Notes under the pieces: generated by a model | Databases searched by the model: none | Seen by the model: the letters and a program-made list of their open reading frames with translations, nothing else | What the model was told of the DNA's origin: nothing | Position numbers and translations under genes: made by a program | Assembly: GCA_950097015.1 (NCBI GenBank) | Contig: CATNEN010000034.1 | Coordinates: forward strand, 7,520,501-7,584,500 | Direction of reading: 5' to 3' | DNA from: Macrostomum hystrix | Taxonomy: Eukaryota; Platyhelminthes; Macrostomidae | DNA length: 64,000 nt | In this document: piece after piece, positions 19,375 to 29,330 of the stretch | Layout: each line of letters begins with the position of its first letter | Numbering within the stretch: position 1 is the first letter of the stretch

Positions 19375-21160
19375 TTACCCCTTGACGAAAATGTCAATGG
19401 GTGTAGCGTTGAGGAAAGCATTCATGCCTTCGAAGGGAGTGGAGGGTGGGGCGCCCAGCGTCATACGACAGGCTCTGCCCTGCACCCCATAGAGCGCCTC
19501 CAGGTTTTTCTGGATGCCCATGGCGCTGGCCCAGATGAGGCCAGCGTAAGCGACGGACGGTCTAATGATCGCCGTGTAAATCCACCAAAGGTTCTTGGGG
19601 TTAGCACCCAAGTGGTGCCCACGGCACGCCTGACTTGCGCCAGTATGGCCAGGGCCCTCTTGGCCTTTGTGGTGATGTGCGGGGTCCAGTTAAGCCTATG
19701 GTCTAGCAGGAGACCAAGGCACCGGACCTGCTTTTCCATGGCAATATTCTTGCCATAGAGAGTCAGAGGCTTAATGGTCCAGAGCAGTCTGCTGGTAAAC
19801 ATAACCGCAACGGTCTTGGACTCAGAGAGTCGGAGCCCGCATTGTTCCGCCCAGCGCACCGCCCTGTTGATAAAGCCCTGGATGAGGTCCCTGGTGGTTT
19901 CCGCCGAGGGGCTCGCGCAGATGGCGGTCACATCGTCGGCATATCCCACCTTCAGGACTGGGTCAGGACGAGTGCTTTTCAGCAGCTCATCCATGACGAG
20001 ATTCCACAGCAGTGGGGTGAGGACGCCGCCTTGGGGCCCTCCTTTTAGGACAGGTGCCGAGAGCAGCCTTCCTTCGAGGTGGGCCACCACGTGGCGATGC
20101 CGGATCATGTACATGACCCAGCGAACGAGGTGGGGGTGAGTGGCCCTGGAAACCAGGGCCTCCTCAAAAGCTTCGAAAACAACGTTATCGAAGGCCCCCT
20201 CAATGTCTAGGAAGACAGCCAGGGCAAAACCGCTGCCCAGCACTGCCTTCTCGAGAGTCTCCACGATGCAGTGGAGGGCGCTCTCCGTGGACCGGCCCGC
20301 CCGAAAGGCGTGCTGGTTTGGGGAGAGCGGGGCCCGCCCTAGCTCTACAGTAAGAAGGCGCCAGAGCACCAGTCTTTCCATGAGCTTGAGGCAGGTGGAA
20401 GTCAAGCTTATCGGGCGATAGGACTTGACTGAGCGATAGTCGCCTTTGGCGGGCTTCGGGATGAAGACGACCCGGGCTTCGTGCCACAGCGCTGGTACAT
20501 AGCCCAGCACGATGCAGGCCGTAGAAGTCTGCAGAGGAGATGGAGGAAGCGGCCATTTTTGACCGCTTCATGCAAAAAGGCCGGATAAATACCATCTGGC
20601 CAAGGTGCTTTGAAAGGGTTGAATGCCTTTGCCGCGCGAACGATGCGGTCATTCGTGACGAGTGACTGAGCCAGGCCTCCTCCACGTGAGTGGTCGTCTG
20701 GGCCAAAGTGCGCCGGTACACTCGGGAAGAAATGCCCTAGCATAAGCTCGAGCGTTTCCTCCGGGCGCTCCGTGATCGAGCCGTCTGGCTTTTTGATCGA
20801 TGAGAGCTTGGAGAAGCGGTCGTTGGTGAGCGCCTTTACCACGCGGGCCGTGGGCCGCGAGCCCTCAAGCCCTTCGCAGTATTGTCGCCACTTGTCCGCT
20901 TTTGCCCTTCTGACCCGGCCCTTAAACTCATGGATGGCGCGAGTATAGGCCTCTTTGTCATCAGGGTCGTGCGAGATTTTCAGCCTCCTCTGGAGAGCCT
21001 TTGCTCGGCGTCTCAGGACTCCGAGCTCGGGGTTCCACCAGGGGGCCGATTTTTTGCCTTTGTAGGCTTTGAGCGGGCAAGCCATTTCGTAGGCCTCTGT
21101 GATGGCGCCGCCCAGCAGGGCAGCCACTCCATCTAGGTCCTGCGTGGTTGCCATGGCCAT
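19375..21160 (-). pseudogene. LINE endonuclease linker and reverse transcriptase, unit 1
   Basis: Frames 21160-20408 and 20510-19461 together give the RT: SAPWWNPELGVLRRRAKALQ, FNPFKAPWPDGIYPAFLHEA (KAPGPDG motif with G to W), VKSYRPISLTSTCLKLMERL, HAFRAGRSTESALHCIVETL, GGPQGGVLTPLLWNLVMDEL and catalytic YADD in KVGYADDVTAI. A frameshift near 20500 and another near 19560 break it. The unit 2 copy (36528-38033) keeps one uninterrupted frame across the first break. Confidence 0.8.
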
Positions 21161-21664
21161 GGAGGGGTCGGAGGCCTACGACGCTTTGCCGCTCCAGAGG
21201 TTGTGGAGCGCTTTGCGCCCCGGTCATCGCGCGAGTTGGGCAGCGCGGCATTTGTGGCGGTCGCGGGGCCAGCTAGCCCGGGCGCCGCAGCGTGTATGGC
21301 CTCGGGCACCATGGTGTCCTCGGCCGGAGCAGTAGGTAGGCTGGAAGCCATTTGAAGCTGCAATGAGAAGAGGGGCTTCCTGTAGACACAGGCAGGAATA
21401 ACCCGCTCAGCCGCGATCCCAAAGCTGAGCGGGGGCAGCCAAAAAAGACAAGTTACAACCCGGGGTGGGATGCCAGGACCACCGGGAGGAACCGTAGGAG
21501 GCCAGACTACTCCCTGGTCAAGCGTCCATCAGCACGGTCAACACTGGGACATTAGAGGGCGCTATTGGGCCAGCGCCGAGGCCTGCGGACTGGCCGCATA
21601 CCCTGTTAAGGTCAGAGGGTGACACCTTTCCCTCAGACCCGTAGCCAGAGGTACCTGATACCTG

Positions 21665-22481
21665 ATAAAGGTTAAAACAGGACAACACAACAAGCTCTAA
21701 AAGTTAACGAGTCCTACAGATTTCACCGCCATCTCAAAAAAAACTAAAAAAACGGGTCACAAAACTGCGCCAAGAGACGAAAAGCGTACAGAGTGAACAA
21801 GGGTTTTTTGAACAATGTGCTGAGTTTCAGCATAATACGAGCGTATCTCTGAATGTATGATACAAGGGTCGCTCAGATGGCCTTTAGCCTAGCCACTAAA
21901 AGTGTACTACAGAGATCAAAAGCCAATTAAGCCCTTGTAGCGTTCAATTGCTCGATGAAGCATAAAAGTTGCAACTTCGGAGCATTTCAAGCAAGACAAG
22001 TCGCGAGCCGATTCTATCCAAACTTTACGAGCGTTAATGCATCTGCGCCCTTCATCCTCGAACGTCCAATACGGTTGACGCTGAGTTTTGCCTATAGGCC
22101 GAGATAGCCTCAAAAATGAGCATTAATCCGGAGACCCTGCGACACAATGACCCAGAAACTATCTGCGCTGCGTCTTAGCATGAGCGTCGCTGACCGTCGA
22201 GAGACCTACCAGCAGATCCAGCAGGACCTCGACTTAGGATCTGGGAGTGCGGAACCTGGCCTCCTGGTGGATGCCTATCAGCTGTCTGACCAGCAGGACT
22301 ACCGAGTGGCTTAAGGCCGATTTGTACTGCAGAAATTCGAGTCTGGGACCTGCTGGCGATTCTGGCTCATCCTTACAAGAGATGAGACGAGATTTATCAA
22401 TGCGACCCGGAAACAAAGCGCCAGTCGACCATGTGGACCTTTTGAGACGAGAAGACGAGGAGGGTCAGGTCTTATATTCTT
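21665..22481. other. non-coding; first part duplicated at 40.8 kb
   Basis: 21665-21875 matches 40787-40995 almost base for base; the following 600 bp are unique to this locus. Only short frames occur and no motif is recognised. Confidence 0.6.
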
Positions 22482-22850
22482 GGAATCCAATCCTCTCACT
22501 TTGGGATTCAATCCTCCGAGTTTAGGATTTAATCCTCCCAGTCTGGGATTCAATCCTCCGAGTTTGGGATTCAATCTTCCAAGTTTGGGATTCAATCTTC
22601 CAAGTTTGGGATTCAATCCTCCCAGCTTGGAATCCAATTCTCCCACTTTGGGATTGGAAATCAATAGAGCTGAAAATCAGTTTGGAATTAAATCCTCCCA
22701 GTTTGGGGTTCAATCCTCCCAGTTTGGGATTCAACCCTCCCAGTTTGGGATTCAATCCTCCAAGTTTGGGATTCAACACTCCCAGCTTGGGATTCAACCT
22801 CCCAGTTTGGGATTCAACCTCCCCGCTCGGGATTCAATCCTCTCAGCTTT
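22482..22850. repeat. 21-bp minisatellite, block 5 (inverted)
   Basis: The same unit in reverse orientation (GGGATTCAATCCTCCCAGTTT). A short non-repeat spacer (GGAAATCAATAGAGCTGAAA) inside it is shared with block 9 at 41 kb. Confidence 0.9.
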
Positions 22851-23167
22851 CCTTGCTTTAAAAACGGCATGCCTTCACAATGAACTTTCATAACTACAGT
22901 CCTTGGTTGACTGAAAGTAAGAATTCATTTGTTTACTTTACTCAACTTTGCACAAATGCAAAACTCACGAGTAGTTTTAACAGATTTGTATTAAAATCGA
23001 AATGGATCTCTTCCTATGCTAAGTCCATGTTGGACTTAGTTGGACTATGCTAAGTCCATGATATTATTGTTGCAATTTCTACTTTGTTTGTCGCAGTGCG
23101 AAGAAAATAAAAAGATATTTCAGCTAATAGAAAGATAGTCTGTACCACGATTCGAACAACTCACGAA

Positions 23168-23694
23168 TTGATTACAGTGACCTTCCATTCATCTTTAGTA
23201 TCATTCTTGCAGGCAATACTGCTAAGAGATTATCATTGCGGGGATGTGTCAACAATGTAGGCGTGACTCTGCAGTACATATTCCTGATGGTCACAATGTC
23301 GCCATCTTTGATGTTCATAGAGTTGTTCTGATTCACAATGAACCACATCTGACCACGATCAGCGTCTCCTTTTCGAAGGTAGATTGTATAGCCGTTGCCG
23401 CATTGTGCATAGATCTCTTTATTATAACCAGGATTGTCGAGGACGATCTTCTTAGAGCCATGCCAGGCGTCTTCGAATCGGAATGAGGTTGGCTTACTGG
23501 TTGCGACCTTCAAAAATAACCTTCTTTGACATAACCAACGATTGGATGACTCTTGATTAACATTTATGCGGTTGCCTGTTCGCACATTGATCAGCGTAAC
23601 CAGCGAGCTTTGGCTGATGACTGCGCGTTTCGAAGCTGCAAGAGGCAGTGCTAGGCAGAGTGCCAACAGGACCAGCGTCAGTAGGATGACAGAA
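23168..23694 (-). pseudogene. secreted-protein family copy 8, promoter and start deleted
   Basis: The frame runs from LTLVLLALCLALPLAAS to IVTIRNMYC and then shifts, through a 2-bp gain relative to copy 9 (GACTCTGCAGTAC versus GACTCCAGTAC). The TATA box, 5' UTR and MPNQSS start are gone: flanking CCTAGGA is joined directly to GTTCTGTCATCC by a deletion of about 180 bp. The normal stop TAG reads TCG. It encodes the RWLCQRRLFLKVATSK variant loop. Shares its deletion with copy 9. Confidence 0.85.
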
Positions 23695-24417
23695 CATTTT
23701 GTCTCCTAGGAACTACATTTTTACCTTCAGGAATGCAGATGACGTGGTTGCGTTGCAATCAAAAAGGAAAACTTTAACGTGATTTACTCATCAGGAGTAT
23801 CTCTGTGCATGTGGCTTTGCTTCAAGTTGGATACATATTTTCAACTAAAATTTGAAACCGCTATCAGATCCAGAAATATTTCTTAGAAGGAAATTACTGA
23901 AAAAAAACATGTGGGAAAATTTTTTGCTTTTCGTTCCGTGCTTCGCTTCGCAGTTGCTGAGCTTCCAGCGTTGCCTGCAAGTGATCACGGAGAAGCACTG
24001 GTGGCGTGATTTTCCGCTGTCAAGATTAGGCATGAGATTGACTGCCGTTTAGCATTAGATTGCAGCAGGGGATTGGCTCAGTTTGGCATTCAATCAACCC
24101 AGTCTGATATTGACATCCTCCCAGTGTGTGTTGGTTTTGCGGTTGCACTTTTATGCTTCAGTCCTCGTTTACATTCTGTGTTATCTTATCTTTCTCCCTA
24201 TCTGTCGTGCGCTGTCTCTCTCTAGCAGTGTTTACTCACCGCATATCCACCTGCGTGTCAGTGCATGTTTTAGCCCTCAACCAATCAAATCGTTTCAATA
24301 ATCAATGTGCATTCATCGTAAAGTCTGTGCATAATAAATAGATCGAAAGCTTTGGCTCTGGCCCTCAACTGTTGGTTTGTCAGCGAACAAGACTTGACTT
24401 GAGTTCTCCAGCTTACA
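23695..24417. other. inverted module flank, no gene
   Basis: It contains the inverted 5' flank of copy 8 (CTCAGGAGTATCTCTGTGCAT, GCCTGCAAGTGATCAC) followed by unique sequence up to the next minisatellite. The same order is found at 42135-42854. No ORF is supported. Confidence 0.6.
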
Positions 24418-25365
24418 AGTCCCAAACTGGGAGGATTGATTCCCAATCTGCCAGGGTTATATCCCAAACTGGATAGACTTGACTCCCAAACTAGGAGGAT
24501 TTGAATTTCAAACAATGAGGATTAGATTCCAAGCTGGGAGGATTAGATTCCAAGCTGGGAGGATTGGATTCCAAGCTGGGAGGATTGGATTCCAAGCTGG
24601 GAGGATTGGATTCCAAGCTGGGAGGATTAGATTCCAAGCTGGGAGGATTAGATTCCAAGCTGGGAGGATTAGATTCCAAGCTGGGAGGATTAGATTCCAA
24701 GCTGGGAGGATTAGATTCCAAGCTGGGAGGATTAGATTCCAAGCTGGGAGGATTGGATTCCAAGCTGAGAGAATTGAATTCCAAACAATGAGATTGGATT
24801 CCAAGCTGGGAGGATTAGATTCCAAGCTGGGAGGATTAGATTCCAAGCTGGGAGGATTGGATTCCAAGCTGGGAGGATTGGATTCCAAGCTGGGAGGATT
24901 GGATTCCAAGCTGGGAGGATTCGATTCCAAGCTGGGAGGATTAGATTCCAAGCTGGGAGGATTGGATTCCAAGCTGGGAGGATTAGATTCCAAGCTGGGA
25001 GGATTAGATTCCAAGCTGGGAGGATTCGATTCCAAGCTGGGAGGATTAGATTCCAAGCTGGGAGGATTAGATTCCAAGCTGGGAGGATTAGATTCCAAGC
25101 TGGGAGGATTAGATTCCAAGCTGGGAGGATTAGATTCCAAGCTGGGAGGATTAGATTCCAAGCTGGGAGGATTGGATTCCAAGCTGAGAGAATTGAATTC
25201 CAAACAATGAGATTGGATTCCAAGCTGGGAGGATTAGATTCCAAGCTGGGAGGATTGGATTCAAAACTGGGAGGAATGAATCCCAAACTGGGAGTATTCG
25301 AATCCCAAACTGGGAGTACTCGAATCCTAAACTGGGAGTATTCGAATCCCAAATTGGGAGTATCA
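24418..25365. repeat. 21/22-bp minisatellite, block 6
   Basis: About 45 units, strongly homogenised to AAGCTGGGAGGATTAGATTCC with two internal AAACAATGAGATTGG interruptions that mark a large duplicated sub-block. It ends in 22-bp ATTCGAAT-type units. The 243-codon (DSKLGGL)n ORF is an artefact of the period. Confidence 0.95.
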
Positions 25366-25470
25366 CTTGCATGTAACGCTCGAAGCACAGCAATTGTGAA
25401 GTGAAGCACTGAACGAAAAGCAAGAAAAGTTTCTCACTTGTTCTTTTCAAGAGTTTCCTTCTAAGAAATT
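25366..25470 (+). other. 5' flank of secreted-protein copy 4, split off by a retrotransposon
   Basis: TATCACTTGCATGTAACGCT through CCTTCTAAGAAATT is the start of the conserved gene flank. Its continuation (AAATATTTTTGTATCTG) resumes at 31855, after the Gmr1-like element. Confidence 0.85.
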
Positions 25471-25626
25471 TGTAACGTTAATTTTTCTTTGTACCACCCC
25501 ATGGGGTCGGTGCTATAAATAGATGTGCGTAGTGCTGAGAGGCCGTGCGTTTTTTGGACCTCCGTGGCTCAACCTGGAGCTTGTGAATCGTGTCCCTCAT
25601 TCTTACTTGATTAAAAGAATGCTGCA
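25471..25626 (+). repeat. 5' LTR of Gmr1-like element
   Basis: TGTAACG...ATGCTGCA, TATA-like CTATAAATAG near 25512. It is followed by TGGTGGCAGTGGTGCGGGC, the likely primer-binding site. Confidence 0.85.
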
Positions 25627-26854
25627 TGGTGGCAGTGGTGCGGGCTCTAACCACCCGTACAACTTGCACTCTAAAGACGGAGCGCCTGGTGAAGACTCTG
25701 AAGACACTACTGAAGAAGCCAGCGGAGTGCCGGAGCCGGTTTCACTGGAGGGCGCGAATCTAATGGAAACCATGAAGTTGCTTCTGACGCACCAGAGTCG
25801 GCAACTTCAGGAATTGACTCGCGCGCAAGAGAGACAGTCAGCGTTCTACATGGATCAACTGGCGCGTCAGCAGGCGGAGTTCACGAGGCTGCTTGCCGAA
25901 GCCAAGCCACGGCCTCCAGCGGCGGAACCCAAGCTATTTAAGCTGACGGACTCTGATGACATCGAAGCATTCCTGATGACCTTCGAGAGGACTGCCGCAT
26001 CGTGTGGATGGCAAAAGTCGGAGTGGACGATCCGGCTGGCACCGCTCTTGACAGGCGTCGCGCAGAGTGCATTCCACAGTCTGACGACAGCTGCGAGCGC
26101 GGACTACGACCTGGCGAAGGCGACTATCCTAGCGAGGTACAACATCGGCGAGGAGACCTACCGACAGCGATTCCGGTCTCTGCGGAAGTCACCCGAAGAG
26201 ACCTTCCAGGCGTTTGCAACGAAGCTGGAAGACCTGTTTGACCGGTGGATGACAGCTGGACTGGACGAGGACCAAAGAGAGGCGCTGTTAGGAGATGACC
26301 CCATCGTCAAGCAGAAAGTGCTCCTGGAGCAGTTTACAGAGTCTGTGACAAGGGGACTGCAAGTGTGGATGCGAGAGAGAAAGCCGAAGAACATCAAAGA
26401 GGCTGCGAGTCTGGCCGATGACTATGCAATGGCAAGGAACAACGACAAGACCGGTGGAACACCAGGACACCCGAACCAGGAGACTGCGGAAGGGGCTACT
26501 GTACCCAATGCTATCGCCCGACAAAGGACAGTTCAACGACCGCAAAGTCTCAAGCCTCCGATCAGCTGCTTCAATTGTGGAGGCCCCCACAAGAAGTTTC
26601 AGTGTCCCAACAAGCCTTCTAATGTCCACCTGGCCTCAGAAGCAAGAGCTATGGAGGGGGCCTCGGACAGGTTCATCACCGGACAGGCAGACGGCATGGA
26701 ATTGCGATTCCTGTTGGACACAGGAGCAGATCGAACCACGATCCGACGCAGCTGCCTGCCTGAGCACATCAATTGGACAGGACACCACGCACTATTGCGC
26801 TGCTTTGGGGCGACCTACACCGCCTTCCTATCGCTAAAGTGGAATTGCACCTAA
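25523..26854 (+). CDS. gag: Gag with start of protease, Gmr1-like element
   Basis: The frame is open from within the LTR; the biological start is probably the ATG at 25620 or an internal one, since the first 30 codons are LTR. The Gag core (KLFKLTDSDDIEAFLMTFER, WTIRLAPLLTGVAQSAFHSL, RQRFRSLRKSPEETFQAFAT) is followed by a zinc knuckle CFNCGGPHKKFQC (CX2CX3HX4C). Then comes the retropepsin active site FLLDTGADRTTI. The frame leaves the protease homology near 26805, where a one-base shift moves it to the next ORF. Confidence 0.85.
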   Translation: MCVVLRGRAFFGPPWLNLELVNRVPHSYLIKRMLHGGSGAGSNHPYNLHSKDGAPGEDSEDTTEEASGVPEPVSLEGANLMETMKLLLTHQSRQLQELTRAQERQSAFYMDQLARQQAEFTRLLAEAKPRPPAAEPKLFKLTDSDDIEAFLMTFERTAASCGWQKSEWTIRLAPLLTGVAQSAFHSLTTAASADYDLAKATILARYNIGEETYRQRFRSLRKSPEETFQAFATKLEDLFDRWMTAGLDEDQREALLGDDPIVKQKVLLEQFTESVTRGLQVWMRERKPKNIKEAASLADDYAMARNNDKTGGTPGHPNQETAEGATVPNAIARQRTVQRPQSLKPPISCFNCGGPHKKFQCPNKPSNVHLASEARAMEGASDRFITGQADGMELRFLLDTGADRTTIRRSCLPEHINWTGHHALLRCFGATYTAFLSLKWNCT

Positions 26855-27306
26855 ACGGCTACACAGGAACTACCGAAGTCTGCGTGTCCGACTCACTCCC
26901 AGTAAGCGCTTTGGCTGGACTGGATGTGATTAGCCGACTCCAGCCAGGGGTTGGAGGCACCCCTAGCACAGGACCCGGAGGAGAGGCGCGCGAGGGGGCT
27001 AAAGGCCTACCCCTCCCAGCCAATGAGAGAGAGGGGGTGGGTGCGCCACACCACCCAAAACCCCAGTTAAAGGGGGACGAGAGACTTCACGTGGAAGACA
27101 TTGTGGCCAGCGGCCTAAACCAGATCGATCCGGAACCGGCTAATAAAGCAAAACCGAGAATGACTAGAGCGCAGGTGCGTAAACATCAGCGAGAGTACAA
27201 CAAAGCTAAACAGGAAACAGCAATGCGCCCCGTGGCATTAGATTACCAGGCAGCCCTACTAGACGACAGTGAGCTTCAGGCGAAGGACGACAAACCGGCG
27301 CATTGA
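26773..27306 (+). pseudogene. protease C-terminus and linker, Gmr1-like element
   Basis: Continues the protease in another frame: PIAKVELHLNGYTGTTEVCV and ALAGLDVISRL (flap and GxD segments). A charged linker ending in RAQVRKHQREYNKAKQETA precedes the integrase. Whether the frame change near 26805 is programmed or a mutation cannot be told from one copy. Confidence 0.65.
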
Positions 27307-27757
27307 TAGCAGAAAGCAACGGCAGATTGTATCGACGTCAAGCAGTCGGCGAGGACCAACTGGTGCTTCCGAGAGCGCTGCGTGCTACGGCGCTGTCCCA
27401 GGCCCATGAAAGTGCGTTCGCTGGGCACCTGGGAAGAAAAAAGACCTATCAACGATTGGAACAGCGATTCTGGTGGCCGACAATGACCAAGGACGTGAAG
27501 GACTTCGTAGCAACGTGCGACAAGTGCCAGAAGACGGCTCGAATCCCGAGCAGCCACCGGGTGAAGCTTGTGCAAGTGCCTGGAGTGGAGGAGGCCTTTA
27601 CTAAAGTTGTCATCGACATCAGCGGGCCGTATCCAAGGACGGCGAACGGTCACCAGTACATCCTGTCGGTTATCGATGCGGCTACTCGGTTTCCAGAAGG
27701 ATTCCCACTGCGCAAGATCGACGCGGAGTCTGTGGCCAAGGCATTGATGGACTGCTT
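27303..27757 (+). pseudogene. integrase N-terminal half, Gmr1-like element
   Basis: HHCC zinc domain intact (AHESAFAGHLGRKKTYQRL, ATCDKCQK). The rve core begins with catalytic Asp in KVVIDISGPYP and YILSVIDAATRFPEGFPLRK. The gene is cut after ALMDC by the inserted BEL/Pao remnant at 27758 and resumes at 29331 (LTVRTGFPKEIQSDRGTNF). Removing the insert plus 4 bp restores the reading frame across the gap. Confidence 0.85.
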
Positions 27758-28055
27758 TGAGGTTAACTAATGGTGTTGATTTGAACGGGCTAGAAAAGTG
27801 AACGACCGACAAAGGCCTTGCCCCGGGCCTCTAACTATATTATATTTCGATATGCAAGGAAGGAATTGGGGCCGACAGTGAGGAGAGACAAAAGAGGGTA
27901 CGAAACCCTGGGTGGATGTACATTGGGGTTAACATACAATAACGTGCGTAGAGGGAGAGAAAACAAGGTGGGTGCAGAAGCTAGACTGGAGGGGGGTCAG
28001 TATAGAAAGGGACACGGGGAAAAATCGATAATAGATAGATAACAGTTTAACAATA

Positions 28056-28619
28056 ATGATTTCCGTGGTGAAAAGCGCTCTGAAGAAAAGCGTCGGTCGC
28101 GCACAGCTCGGCTTCGATCAGCTGGCCACAACAACAATAGAAATAGAAGCTGTCGTCAACAGTAGACCGCTGCTTTACGTCTCCGCAGATGACAAGAGCG
28201 AAGTCATTACACCCTCACACTTTCTGAGTGGTGTACGTCTTACTCTTGAGCCTGACAAGTACTCTGAATTTTCGTCCGTTGTGCTGCCACTTTCGAGCCG
28301 TCTTAAAGTGCTTCGAAAGGCGTTGAATTCATTTTGGGACGTCTGGCACACGTCGTATGTCACAGCCCTCCGGGAGAAGTCGTTAAAGGTGCAAGGTGGG
28401 GGCCCGGAGCCAAAACCTGGCGATGTTGTCGTCGTCAGCGGCGAGCCGCGCCAACCTAGGCTGTCGTGGAAGTTGGGTGTGATTGAGTCAGTCTGCAGAG
28501 GTCGGGACGGTTTCTGTCGCTCGGCTCTAGTGCGGGTAGTCAGTGGTGTAGGGGGTCGAAGGTTGGAGCGCATTAGACGACCAGTGCGGGCCTTAGTGCC
28601 ACTTGAAGTCTCTGAATAG
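28056..28619 (+). pseudogene. BEL/Pao Pol C-terminus (integrase tail, DUF5641-like)
   Basis: The last 180 codons of a BEL/Pao polyprotein: LGFDQLATTTIEIEAVVNSR (end of integrase core, VNSRPL), ITPSHFLSG, KPGDVVVVSGEPRQPRLSWK, LGVIESVCRGRDGFCRSALV and RRPVRALVPLEVSE*. All upstream gag-pol is missing. It abuts the inverted LTR at 28065, so codons before about 28070 are not original. Confidence 0.85.
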
Positions 28620-29013
28620 CTATTTGTTGTTTCAGTGTATGCCTTGAAGTTTCCATAATCAATGTGAAATAAACTTCAAGCAAATTTTCTTGTGCTTTGT
28701 CCATTTAAGATTGTAATTCATTCGCTTATCCAGTCTCTCATCCGTGCTTATCTCGTATTAGCGTTAAGTAATTTCGCCTTTGGTGTTGGTGTATTTATTA
28801 AAATTTCTTCACCAGTCAGCAATGGCTACTCCCTCTAAACTGTTACGCATGCTTGTTACTTCGCTCGTGTTTCGCCTTGGTGTTGGTGTATTTTTCCCCA
28901 TATTTTCAATCCAAAAAAACCATGCTTATTCCCTTTGAACTGTCACGCCTGCTTTTGAGCAAGGTCTCGTTTTATTAAAATTTTCATGAAAAATGGTTCC
29001 CATTTTGGGGGAG

Positions 29014-29326
29014 TGTCGCGGAAATCATTATTGTTAAACTGTTATCTATCTATTATCGATTTTTCCCCGTGTCCCTTTCCATACTGACCCCCCTCCAGTC
29101 TAGCTTCTGCACCCACCTTGTTTTCTCTCCCTCTACGCACGTTATTGTATGTTAACCCCAATGTACATCCACCCAGGGTTTCGTACCCTCTTTTGTCTCT
29201 CCTCACTGTCGGCCCCAATTCCTTCCTTGCATATCGAAATATAATATAGTTAGAGGCCCGGGGCAAGGCCTTTGTCGGTCGTTCACTTTTCTAGCCCGTT
29301 CAAATCAACACCATTAGTTAACCTCA
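29014..29326 (+). repeat. 3' LTR of the BEL/Pao remnant
   Basis: 313 bp, TG...CA termini, preceded by GGGGGAG. Its reverse complement is 27758-28065. Upstream, 28620-29013 is the AT-rich 3' UTR with a GTGAAATAAACTTC poly(A)-signal-like element near 28662. Confidence 0.85.
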
Positions 29327-29330
29327 TTTT

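Larger units (their letters stand above)
18117..21664 (-). mobile_element. antisense non-LTR retrotransposon (I/R1-group-like LINE), unit 1
   Basis: The LINE runs right to left. Its 3' tail at 18117 is a short tandem AAGTCAAGTAAGTCAAG-type repeat on the minus strand. Domains in order are endonuclease remnant/linker, RT, RNase H and a CCHC-like finger ([19 protein letters not shown]). Its 5' end near 21.66 kb joins the TTAAAACAGG segment that is duplicated at 40.79 kb. The gypsy 3' LTR expected on the right is missing in this unit. Confidence 0.8.
27758..29326 (+). mobile_element. BEL/Pao remnant with LTRs in inverted orientation
   Basis: The right side has a normal 3' end: pol C-terminus, polypurine tract TTTTGGGGGAG and a 313-bp LTR (29014-29326, TGTCGCGG...CCTCA). 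The left side (27758-28065) is a near-perfect reverse complement of that LTR lacking its last about 5 bp, joined directly to the pol fragment. The outcome is a 1.57-kb unit with about 308-bp terminal inverted repeats. Flanks GCTT (left) and TTTT (right) could be a degraded 4-bp duplication. Confidence 0.85.

Noticed and set aside
24479-25210. 243-codon ORF of DSKLGGL heptads and the 231-codon antisense ESNPPSL ORF
   Set aside because: Both strands stay open because the tandem unit is 21 bp and lacks stops; there is no start context, unique flank or conserved frame. The same applies to ORFs over the other minisatellite blocks (6.1, 13.7, 33.4, 38.6-40.0, 43.0, 45.0-47.0, 62.5 kb).
27818-28042. 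74-codon ORF (also 29042-29266, opposite strand)
   Set aside because: Lies entirely in the BEL/Pao LTR and its inverted copy; it has no coding features.
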